A stretch of 5,048 nt of DNA from Crocinitomix sp. Lineage in GTDB: Bacteria; Bacteroidota; Bacteroidia; Flavobacteriales_D; Crocinitomicaceae. Of the stretch, positions 1 through 5,048 are shown one piece after another. A model generated the notes under the pieces. The model did not search any database, was not told the origin of the DNA, and was given only the letters and a program-made list of their open reading frames with translations. Position 1 is the stretch's first letter. Every line of letters starts with the position of its first letter. Made by a program: the position numbers and the translations under genes. The stretch is taken from the NCBI GenBank assembly GCA_020849935.1, contig JADZFJ010000285.1:1-5048 (forward strand), in the 5' to 3' direction.

Positions 1-81
1 AAGGTTGGAAATGTGCGTACGGAAACTTATTACAAAGACAAATTAGAATCGACTCGCATTTTAACGAACATTAAAGAGTAA
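1..81 (+). CDS. C-terminal end of an unidentified protein (5' partial)
   Basis: The first base starts an open frame that reads 26 codons and ends at TAA (79-81). The visible tail is rich in Lys, Glu, Thr and Tyr (for example RTETYYKDKLESTRI) and has no membrane segment or motif that I recognise, so no function is offered. The stop lies nine bases before the start of the glycosyltransferase gene on the same strand, with no room for a terminator or promoter, so the two are probably one transcript. That makes a role in glycan or envelope biosynthesis possible, but this rests only on position. Confidence 0.6.
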   Translation, partial: KVGNVRTETYYKDKLESTRILTNIKE

Positions 82-90
82 GTTTTTTAA

Positions 91-1569
91 ATGCAGCGAA
101 GAATAGACTTTACATCGTATAAAACCATTTTTTTTGCTGCCTTATTGATTCGTTTGATTGCAGCCATTTTCTCCCAAGGATATGGTATGCACGATGATCA
201 TTTTTTAATTATTGAGGCTTCTAGTTCTTGGTCGGATGGTTATGATTACAACAACTGGTTACCTTGGTCTGAAAACAGCCATGGTACTCCTGAAGGGCAT
301 AGTTTTACCTACGTTGGCTTAAATTACATTTATTTTGTTTGTATGAAGGCTTTGGGCGTGGTAGATCCAAAGATCCTGATGCTGATTAATCGGCTATTAC
401 ATGCAGTGTTTTCTTTGTTGATTCTGCATTTTTCGTGTAAAATTACCCAACGTTTAGGAACGCAAAAACAAGCCATTACGGTGGGATGGATCCTTGCTTT
501 TTTATGGGTGTTGCCTTTTCTTTCTGTTCGGAATTTAGTAGAAATTACCTGTATTCCTTTTATGTTGTGGGGAATGTGGCTGACGATTAAAAACCCAACG
601 GCAAGGAATTTTTTATTAGCTGGGTTGTTGTTAGGTTTCGCTGTTTCGATTCGGTACCAAGTAGGGGTTTTTGCGGTGGGAATGGCAGCGGTTTATTTTT
701 TCCAAAGGGAATTTAAAGGATTTATTTTCTTTTGTTTAGGTGTTTTGTTGATGTTTGCGCTTACCCAAGGTTTAGTAGATTATTTGATTTGGGGGAAACC
801 TTTTGCCGAGTTTTTAGGTTATGCCATTTACAACGCAAACGAAGGAACTGAATACATTCCGAACAATAATTATTTTATGTATTTCCTTGTTTTGATGGGG
901 CTTTTTCTGGCGCCATTAGGACTTTTAATTGGCTTAGGTTTTATTAGAGGTTGGAAAAAATACTTGATTTTATTTTTACCGGTATTGTTTTTTCTGCTGT
1001 TTCATTCGTTTTACCCGAGCAAACAGGAACGGTTTATTTTGCCTGTTTTTCCTTTCTTTTTGATTTTAGGGATTTTGGGATATGAACAGCTGAAACAACG
1101 AGAATTTTGGGCCACGGCTTGGAAATTTTCGTACCGCGCTTTTTGGGTGCTTAATATTCCGTTGCTGATTTTTGCGACCATGATGTATTCCAAAAAATCT
1201 CGGATTGAGGCAATGTATTATTTTTATGGGATAAACACCGAGAAGGTTTTGGTATTGCAAGAAGCAACCGGTGAAACTGAAATTTCTATTTTGCCAAAAT
1301 TTTATTGTGGGAATTGGAAATTGGGTGCGATTCCTCGTGAACATAAGGAAGAAATTCTGACAGTGCACGAAGGTTATATTTACGATTATATTTTGTTTTG
1401 TGGCGAAGAAAATTTGCCTGAACGAATTGATGCGTATAGAACCAGCCTATACCCAAATATGGCCTGTGTTAAAAAATGCGATCCAAGTTTTGTTGACAGT
1501 TTTTTGCGTTGGTTGAATCCGCGGAATAGGAATGAGTATATTGAGATTTGGAAGACGAATGTTCGGTAG
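91..1569 (+). CDS. GT-C membrane glycosyltransferase, Alg9/PIG-B (GT22)-like mannosyltransferase
   Basis: A 492-residue polytopic membrane protein. About 11-12 hydrophobic segments fill residues 13-367 (for example 13-30, 97-115, 131-166, 174-204, 208-228, 264-305, 315-332, 350-367), followed by a mostly soluble C-terminal part (~368-492) with four cysteines (406, 437, 459, 463). Two features point to the GT-C fold. An acidic His-Asp-Asp (34-36) lies just after the first membrane segment, where GT-C enzymes carry the catalytic or metal-binding acid. A His-x5-Lys-Gln-Glu-Arg-Phe-x2-Pro stretch (305-318) resembles the HKE-RF signature of Alg9/PIG-B family enzymes. Such enzymes move a sugar, usually mannose, from a polyprenyl-phosphate donor to a lipid-linked glycan or glycoprotein on the outer face of the membrane. 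Donor and acceptor here are unknown. The ATG at 91 is chosen because it gives a complete first membrane helix and sits nine bases after the preceding stop. The leader (TTTTTTAA) has no Shine-Dalgarno, as is common in Bacteroidota. It could instead belong to a neighbouring GT-C family such as GT39 or GT83. Confidence 0.8.
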   Translation: MQRRIDFTSYKTIFFAALLIRLIAAIFSQGYGMHDDHFLIIEASSSWSDGYDYNNWLPWSENSHGTPEGHSFTYVGLNYIYFVCMKALGVVDPKILMLINRLLHAVFSLLILHFSCKITQRLGTQKQAITVGWILAFLWVLPFLSVRNLVEITCIPFMLWGMWLTIKNPTARNFLLAGLLLGFAVSIRYQVGVFAVGMAAVYFFQREFKGFIFFCLGVLLMFALTQGLVDYLIWGKPFAEFLGYAIYNANEGTEYIPNNNYFMYFLVLMGLFLAPLGLLIGLGFIRGWKKYLILFLPVLFFLLFHSFYPSKQERFILPVFPFFLILGILGYEQLKQREFWATAWKFSYRAFWVLNIPLLIFATMMYSKKSRIEAMYYFYGINTEKVLVLQEATGETEISILPKFYCGNWKLGAIPREHKEEILTVHEGYIYDYILFCGEENLPERIDAYRTSLYPNMACVKKCDPSFVDSFLRWLNPRNRNEYIEIWKTNVR

Positions 1570-1570
1570 A

Positions 1571-1629
1571 GGGGTATAGGGCAGAGGGCATTAAAGGGCA
1601 GAGGGCGCAAGGGCAGAGGGCAGAGGGGG
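1571..1629 (+). repeat. GGGCAGA-type G-tract repeat with G-quadruplex potential
   Basis: Beginning two bases after the glycosyltransferase stop, eight runs of three to five G occur at 1571-1574, 1579-1581, 1586-1588, 1596-1598, 1603-1605, 1611-1613, 1618-1620 and 1625-1629. The linkers are 4, 4, 7, 4, 5, 4 and 4 bases. This satisfies the usual pattern of four or more G3 runs with loops of 1-7 bases several times over. Most of the stretch is copies of GGGCAGAGGG (1579, 1596, 1611, 1618), and the same decamer returns inside the array at 1703 and 1892. The G-rich strand is the coding strand of the upstream gene, so the motif would be present in its 3' RNA. Confidence 0.75.
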
Positions 1630-1688
1630 TTTTGAACAACAGGCCGTAGATACGGACGGTCGTCCGTATAACGTGATGGTTGGGCAAA
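1630..1688. repeat. R1, nested palindromic repeat element
   Basis: Outer arms are TTTTGAACAAC on the left and GTTGGGCAAA on the right, which pair except at two central positions. Inside, separated by nine bases on each side, is a second inverted repeat: ATACGGAC, loop GGTC, GTCCGTAT (1651-1670). This copy is preceded by the GGGCAGAGGGGG flank, which otherwise precedes R2 and R4, and is followed by spacer A. Confidence 0.9.
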
Positions 1689-1714
1689 TTAAAAGGGGTT
1701 TAGGGCAGAGGGGA
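1689..1714. repeat. Spacer A, copy 1
   Basis: A 26-base spacer (TTAAAAGGGGTTTAGGGCAG and onward) between R1 and R2. Its right half repeats the GGGCAGAGGG motif of the G-tract region at 1571-1629. The second copy at 1878-1903 differs only at the last base. Confidence 0.85.
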
Positions 1715-1774
1715 TTTTGTGCAACAGGCATGTAGATACGGACGGTCGTCCGTATAATGTGATGGTTGGGCAAA
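1715..1774. repeat. R2, nested palindromic repeat element
   Basis: Same plan as R1 with one extra base in the left internal segment (AGGCATGTAG). The left arm is TTTTGTGCAAC, which improves pairing with the right arm GTTGGGCAAAA to ten of eleven, counting one G-T. The inner stem ATACGGAC/GTCCGTAT is perfect. It is followed by spacer B. Confidence 0.9.
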
Positions 1775-1818
1775 ATGATGATGAACAACGTTGTGGATGC
1801 GAATAATTCGTGATAGGA
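1775..1818. repeat. Spacer B, copy 1
   Basis: A 44-base spacer between R2 and R3. It carries a perfect ten-base palindrome, ACAACGTTGT (1785-1794), and a second odd palindrome, CGAAT-A-ATTCG, so the spacer itself is palindrome-rich. It differs from copy 2 by one base near its left end. Confidence 0.85.
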
Positions 1819-1877
1819 TTTTGAACAACAGGCCGTAGATACGGACGGTCGTCCGTATGACGTGATGGTTGGGCAAA
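1819..1877. repeat. R3, nested palindromic repeat element
   Basis: Almost identical to R1; the difference seen is A to G just after the inner stem (TATGACG instead of TATAACG). The inner stem is perfect. It is preceded by spacer B and followed by spacer A. Confidence 0.9.
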
Positions 1878-1903
1878 TTAAAAGGGGTTTAGGGCAGAGG
1901 GGG
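1878..1903. repeat. Spacer A, copy 2
   Basis: The 26-base spacer between R3 and R4, matching copy 1 except that the final A is G, which extends the closing G run to five. Confidence 0.85.
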
Positions 1904-1963
1904 TTTTGAACAACAGGCAGGTAGATACGGACGGTCGTCTGTATTACGTGATGGTTGGGCAAA
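1904..1963. repeat. R4, nested palindromic repeat element with a wobble-preserving change
   Basis: R2-type copy with the ten-base left segment (AGGCAGGTAG). The right inner arm is GTCTGTAT instead of GTCCGTAT, so one G-C pair becomes G-T (G-U in plus-strand RNA) and the eight-pair stem can still form there. It is preceded by spacer A and followed by spacer B. Confidence 0.9.
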
Positions 1964-2007
1964 ATTATGATGAACAACGTTGTGGATGCGAATAATTCGT
2001 GATAGGA
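1964..2007. repeat. Spacer B, copy 2
   Basis: The 44-base spacer between R4 and R5, identical to copy 1 except for one base. It carries the same two palindromes. Confidence 0.85.
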
Positions 2008-2066
2008 TTTTGAACAACAGGCCGTAGATACGGACGGTCGTCCGTATAACGTGATGATTGGGCAAA
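2008..2066. repeat. R5, nested palindromic repeat element (last copy)
   Basis: R1-type left side (AGGCCGTAG) with perfect inner arms; the right side reads GTGATGATTGGGCAAA instead of GTGATGGTTGGGCAAA, which removes one outer-arm pair. It is preceded by spacer B and followed by a decayed copy of spacer B, so it combines the left half of one element type with the right-hand neighbourhood of the other. Confidence 0.88.
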
Positions 2067-2110
2067 ATTTTGATTCACAACGTTTTGGATACGAAAATTT
2101 TACGTTATGG
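2067..2110. repeat. Decayed third copy of spacer B
   Basis: Directly after R5, 44 bases align without gaps to spacer B with about 31 of 44 positions matching (shared words include ACAACGTT and TGGATRCGAA). No further R element follows. The array therefore fades out here, with the oldest or least homogenised copy at its right end. Confidence 0.65.
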
Positions 2111-2113
2111 GGG

Positions 2114-2246
2114 TTTTGGGGGTTTGCGCAAAGGCGGAGCTGGAAAGCCCACAGTCCCCAATTGCATCGGGGACGAGGACTTGTAAGTGTAGACTGACCC
2201 AAACGAATTCTCGCTGATGCGTGAATTGTCTGGGTTGCGCCCAAAG
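2114..2246. other. Unidentified intergenic element with several potential hairpins
   Basis: This stretch has no open frame I trust and no similarity to the R array. It holds a ten-base palindrome TTTGCGCAAA (2123-2132); a six-pair hairpin GTCCCC/GGGGAC with a nine-base loop (2154-2159, 2169-2174); and a longer imperfect hairpin, 2197-2235, pairing ACCCA, then AC, then AATTC, then CGC with GCG, GAATT, GT and TGGGT around a TGAT loop. TTTGGG (2115-2120) and CCCAAA (2240-2245) could close the whole element. On the plus strand it would lie in the 3' region of the glycosyltransferase transcript; for the minus-strand gene it lies past the terminator. It may be a structured RNA, a bidirectional termination region or a dispersed intergenic repeat. 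I do not recognise it as a named family. Confidence 0.45.
2197..2235. other. Long imperfect inverted repeat within the intergenic element
   Basis: Left arm 2197-2214 and right arm 2219-2235 pair in four blocks: ACCCA/TGGGT, AC/GT, AATTC/GAATT and CGC/GCG. They are interrupted by one A-C mismatch, one bulged G (2205) and one T-T mismatch, with a four-base TGAT loop. About 15 pairs form over 39 bases. No T-run follows on either strand, so it is not a classical intrinsic terminator. Confidence 0.55.
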
Positions 2247-2268
2247 AAAAAAAATCCTTTGGAAGGAT
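2247..2268 (-). terminator. Rho-independent terminator of the alpha-2-macroglobulin gene
   Basis: On the minus strand, starting 15 bases after the TAG stop, the sequence reads ATCCTT-CCA-AAGGAT followed directly by a run of T. The plus-strand arms are 2254-2259 and 2263-2268, and the A8 run is 2247-2254. The stem is only six pairs with a three-base loop, but position and T-run fit an intrinsic terminator. Read on the plus strand there is no T-run behind the stem, so it should act for the minus-strand gene only. Confidence 0.75.
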
Positions 2269-2283
2269 AATTAATCCCAATTC

Positions 2284-5048
2284 CTATTTAACATTCACCC
2301 GAATGCCATTTGAATGTGCTGTAAATTCTGGTGCGTACATACATTGAATGGTGGTGATGCCATTGGCAAAATTTCCTTTTTGTTGGACACGCAAATCGTA
2401 TTCAAACACGTAGGTTCCTTTTGGCACGTAATCAAAAAAGAAATGGGTTGCTACATCTTTTGTGGATTGATAATAACCCAAACCATCTTGATAATGATAC
2501 ATACTCAATACATCAATTGGTTCGAAACCTGCTGCGCGCATGTCTTTCATGTGCACATATTCTAAATTACGATCAGTTCGTAATTCAATACGGACCCGAA
2601 CTTTTTGTCCAACTTGTAAGGAATTTTGATCTGAAATTGGCCGCAATTGTTCGCCTTGGTTAGAAACCTCTACAATGAATAATTGTTTTACCAATTTAAG
2701 ATTTGTTTCAGCAAAGGTGATTTTATCCAAATCTTCGAAATATTGCCAATACGCTGCGCCCCATGCTACTCCACTTGTTTTTTTGCCGACTTTAATATCG
2801 CCTAATTTTGGAGTCACTTGGTCGGCGGTCCAATTGGTTTTAAAATAACCCGTTCCTGCTTGAGATTTTACTTGGTAAGGGTTTTCGCCAGTGGCATTGG
2901 CCGAATATTCGATTTTTTTACCGCCTACCTCGATTTCTACCAACTCGTCCGAAGCCAATAAATCAGTGCCTTTTAACAAGAGTGCATACACCGCCTCGGT
3001 AGTTTGTTTGGTGGTTTTCCAATTGGTTGTTTGTTTTTGTTTTAACAACCAAATTTTTAATTCTTCCACCGATTCTTGGTCGTCCGCTACTTCGTCAAAA
3101 AGTTCGATCATTAAGGCTTGGGTTTCGATTGGTGCTTGGTACCAATAGTATCCTGCTTGATAATCTTTCCAATACATTCCAAATTCTTCGTGTTTAATCG
3201 AACGATCTTTTAAGGATTTAACGATGTCGTTTGACAAGGTTTTTAATTCGAAACGATCTGCCGCCAACCCAATCATTCCTTGCGCGTAGATATTAAATTG
3301 CAACCAATATTTTATGGCTTGTTCTGTATAATATTCTACTGCTTCGGTTGTTTGCATGTTCATGCCAATTTCTGGGAAATATGAACGTGCGTACAGGTAT
3401 TGGATTTCTGTATAGCCGATGTGCATGTTTTTTTTGTAATCGGCATCGTAACGTTTTACGTTTTTGAAATCTTTCGCAATTTCTCCATCTAAATATTCAA
3501 CCGCTTTTTGGATCATGTTTTTAACCCGGTTATTTTCACGGATATCTTTTATGCCTAGATGATCCAAATGTCCCATGCCAGTAACGATATGTTGGGTGAT
3601 GTATCGGTTTTCTGGCATTCCAGGGAACCAAGGCCATGCACCATTGGAAGATTGGGTTTTAATGGTTTTGTTCAAGGCTTTTTCCAATTCGTTAGACATG
3701 CGTTCCATGTCCAACAACACGGCTAAATTGCGTTTGCTTGCTTCTTCATTTTTAGCATCCAAAACCCACGGTGTTTCTTCTAACATCACGGCTTTTAACT
3801 CTTGATTTTTTTGCAAGTTTGACAAAAATGCCTCAGGCGAATTTGCGCCCCAATCTTCGACCACTTTTTTAATTTTAGGGTTCGAATTCATGATGTGTGA
3901 AGCAATGGCATTTGAATAATAACGTGTAAATGTTTGCTCAGCACATTCGTGTGGATATTCCATCATATACGGCATGGCTTGAATGGCATACCAGGCAGGA
4001 TTTGAGGTAAATTCGAGGGTAAAACTGTGATGTTTTAGCGTTTTACTTGCTCCAGAAGCCGATAATTTTTTGAAATTGAAGTTTTTTTGTTCCCTTCCTC
4101 TCAACGGCAATGGTAGCGATTCTGTCACCAACATGCGGTTTGATAAAATTGGAAGGACATTTTCTTCACCATCTGAAAATCTGCCTGCCGTGGCAACGAT
4201 TTTATATTTTACAGTGCTGTAGGTAGTTGGAATTTTGATGGTCCAATCGACAGAAGTACTTTTTCCTTTTTCAGCTGTAAAACTTACTTGCGAATTTGTC
4301 AAACCAAAGGCAGACGTAATTTCCTTGTCTGTAAATGGATCGTATAAAATTAATTGTGCTTGTCCTGCTAAATTTTCTTCGGAAATATTAGAGATTTTAG
4401 TGGCCAAGGTGATCTCATCTCCCTCTCGTAAAAATCGCGGTACATTTGGCACCACCATTAATTCTTTTTGGGTGACGACCTCTTCGGAAATATTTCCAAT
4501 TTTCAAATCTTGCGTATGCGCCAACCCTAAAAATCGCCATTTGGTAAGTGTTTCTGGAATGGTAAATTTAATTTTTATGGTTCCATTCGCATCGGCGGTT
4601 AATTGTGGATAGAAAAAAGCCGTTTCGTTAAAATTAGAGCGAGCGGTGATTCCAGCCAAGTTTGGATTTGAAGTAGGGGCATTGTTATCTTCTTTCTCCT
4701 CTTCGGAGGGCATGATGGCCTTAGTTACCGAAGCATCTCCAGCAATATCCATATCGTAAGCCATTCCTCCCGATGGTGCTTCCGCTTCAGCATTTTTTTT
4801 GTCACTACGGCTTTCCAATCGATCAAGGACTCTGCCTCTTTCATTGCTTGAAACTTCCACAGTGGCAAGCGCTTCATCACTGTAACCATAATAGCGAGAA
4901 CCATAATACCAAGGACTCCAACCAAAGTAATTTAATTGAGGATAGTATTTAGACGGATAACCGTGATACACATTACATTCGTAGTTAATATTATTAGCAT
5001 TTTTAATATTCAGACCTTGTGCCGAATTCCATCTATTTCTTCCATAAT
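2284..5048 (-). CDS. Alpha-2-macroglobulin family protein, thioester-containing (C-terminal part; start beyond the window)
   Basis: The frame is open from the window edge (5048) to TAG at 2284-2286, giving about 920 residues. A GTG at 4969-4971 is not the start: 25 further sense codons precede it (YGRNRWNSAQ...). Numbering from that GTG codon, residues 1-30 are aromatic-rich and ~45-110 are charged and low in complexity, a candidate protease bait region. Residues ~113-165 match the conserved macroglobulin core (FFYPQLTADANG, then TKWRFLGLAHT). The thioester domain spans ~320-670, with motif ECAEQ at 342-346 (Cys343 and Gln346, the bonding pair, both kept), WPWFPG at 446-451 and APIETQALMIE at 613-623. 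Residues ~672-760 are a beta domain and ~762-895 an MG10-like C-terminal domain. In the family, cleavage of the bait exposes the thioester, which then covalently traps the protease. The bacterial form sits in the periplasm or on the envelope. The protein ends in ...GIRVNVK with no type IX secretion C-terminal domain. Full-length relatives are about 1,500-2,000 residues, so roughly half is missing here because of the window limit, not truncation. Confidence 0.93.
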   Translation of the reverse strand, partial: YGRNRWNSAQGLNIKNANNINYECNVYHGYPSKYYPQLNYFGWSPWYYGSRYYGYSDEALATVEVSSNERGRVLDRLESRSDKKNAEAEAPSGGMAYDMDIAGDASVTKAIMPSEEEKEDNNAPTSNPNLAGITARSNFNETAFFYPQLTADANGTIKIKFTIPETLTKWRFLGLAHTQDLKIGNISEEVVTQKELMVVPNVPRFLREGDEITLATKISNISEENLAGQAQLILYDPFTDKEITSAFGLTNSQVSFTAEKGKSTSVDWTIKIPTTYSTVKYKIVATAGRFSDGEENVLPILSNRMLVTESLPLPLRGREQKNFNFKKLSASGASKTLKHHSFTLEFTSNPAWYAIQAMPYMMEYPHECAEQTFTRYYSNAIASHIMNSNPKIKKVVEDWGANSPEAFLSNLQKNQELKAVMLEETPWVLDAKNEEASKRNLAVLLDMERMSNELEKALNKTIKTQSSNGAWPWFPGMPENRYITQHIVTGMGHLDHLGIKDIRENNRVKNMIQKAVEYLDGEIAKDFKNVKRYDADYKKNMHIGYTEIQYLYARSYFPEIGMNMQTTEAVEYYTEQAIKYWLQFNIYAQGMIGLAADRFELKTLSNDIVKSLKDRSIKHEEFGMYWKDYQAGYYWYQAPIETQALMIELFDEVADDQESVEELKIWLLKQKQTTNWKTTKQTTEAVYALLLKGTDLLASDELVEIEVGGKKIEYSANATGENPYQVKSQAGTGYFKTNWTADQVTPKLGDIKVGKKTSGVAWGAAYWQYFEDLDKITFAETNLKLVKQLFIVEVSNQGEQLRPISDQNSLQVGQKVRVRIELRTDRNLEYVHMKDMRAAGFEPIDVLSMYHYQDGLGYYQSTKDVATHFFFDYVPKGTYVFEYDLRVQQKGNFANGITTIQCMYAPEFTAHSNGIRVNVK
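3934..3948 (-). other. Thioester motif codons (Glu-Cys-Ala-Glu-Gln) of the alpha-2-macroglobulin
   Basis: The minus strand reads Glu-Cys-Ala-Glu-Gln, with Cys at 3943-3945 and Gln at 3934-3936. Spacing Cys-x-Glu-Gln equals that of the animal GCGEQ motif and the bacterial C-x-E-Q motif, in which the Cys side chain and the Gln carbonyl form the reactive thioester. The preceding context (EYPH) matches the YP-x-x-C pattern of bacterial members. By sequence the protein should be a covalent trap, unlike thioester-less paralogues in which the Cys is lost. Confidence 0.9.

Larger units (their letters stand above)
1630..2066. repeat. Higher-order tandem repeat array (189-base unit, two full copies plus a final R element)
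   Basis: Five near-identical 59-60 base elements (R1-R5) start at 1630, 1715, 1819, 1904 and 2008. Start-to-start distances alternate 85, 104, 85, 104, because two different spacers alternate: A (26 bases) and B (44 bases). The true tandem unit is therefore R-A-R-B, 189 bases, at 1630-1818 and 1819-2007, followed by R5. By hand alignment the two units differ at about nine positions with no insertions or deletions. The array lies wholly between the stops of two convergent genes. It shows no transposase, no coding potential I trust and no CRISPR logic. Confidence 0.92.

Noticed and set aside
1651..1670. Inner R palindrome as a rho-independent terminator
   Set aside because: The stem is strong, but it is followed by AACGTGATG on the plus strand and CTACGGCC on the minus strand. 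No T-run follows in any copy.
1630..2066. CRISPR array
   Set aside because: The repeats are 59-60 bases, longer than CRISPR repeats. The intervening sequences are themselves repeated (A, B, A, B) and unequal in length (26 and 44), and no cas gene is present in the window.
1630..2110. Insertion sequence or complete transposon
   Set aside because: No transposase frame is seen, and I could not find terminal inverted repeats with flanking target duplications around the whole array. Only the individual R elements have inverted ends.
1591..2280. Long open frame (229 codons) on the minus strand across the whole intergenic array
   Set aside because: It needs a TTG start, and its translation is mainly a 63-residue repeat with scattered Cys and Pro and no recognisable domain. 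The unit is 189 bases, a multiple of three, so any frame open in one copy stays open in the next. Openness is therefore weak evidence of coding.
4235..4612. Plus-strand open frame of 125 codons within the macroglobulin gene, and similar shorter ones at 2314-2565, 2891-3148 and 3575-3805
   Set aside because: They lie antisense to a clearly conserved protein, have no recognisable domain and are the expected by-product of an AT-rich gene read on the other strand.
4969..4971. GTG as the start of the alpha-2-macroglobulin gene
   Set aside because: The same frame runs on through 25 more sense codons to the window edge. The conserved core begins only ~110 residues after the GTG, and the family's N-terminal MG domains are missing, so the gene must start outside the window.

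Overview
The window looks like chromosomal DNA of a Bacteroidota bacterium, probably of the order Flavobacteriales (inference). The coding DNA is AT-rich. The one internal start codon sits behind an A/T-rich leader with no Shine-Dalgarno sequence. The large minus-strand gene is a bacterial alpha-2-macroglobulin with wording typical of that phylum (for example WPWFPG and ENRYITQ in the thioester domain). No rRNA, tRNA, transposase or CRISPR array is seen.

Layout. Positions 1-81 are the last codons of a plus-strand gene that begins outside the window. Nine bases later comes a complete plus-strand gene (91-1569) for a polytopic membrane glycosyltransferase of the GT-C type, closest in appearance to the Alg9/PIG-B mannosyltransferase group (GT22). 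Facing it on the minus strand, 2284 to the window edge, is the C-terminal ~920 residues of an alpha-2-macroglobulin-family protein with an intact Cys-Ala-Glu-Gln thioester motif. Its start codon lies beyond base 5048.

The two genes converge on a 714-base gap (1570-2283) that is the most unusual part of the window. In plus-strand order it holds: a G-tract run built on GGGCAGA (1571-1629) with G-quadruplex potential; five copies of a 59-60 base nested palindrome (R1-R5, 1630-2066), arranged in a 189-base higher-order tandem unit with two alternating spacers; a decayed third copy of one spacer (2067-2110); an unidentified stretch with several potential hairpins and a possible closing stem (2114-2246); and a rho-independent terminator for the minus-strand gene (2247-2268).

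The two genes need not work together. The glycosyltransferase is probably cotranscribed with its upstream neighbour. The macroglobulin is expected to be an envelope-associated protease trap. The intergenic array is not protein-coding in my reading. It looks like a locally amplified, REP-like or MITE-like palindromic repeat whose origin and role I cannot name.
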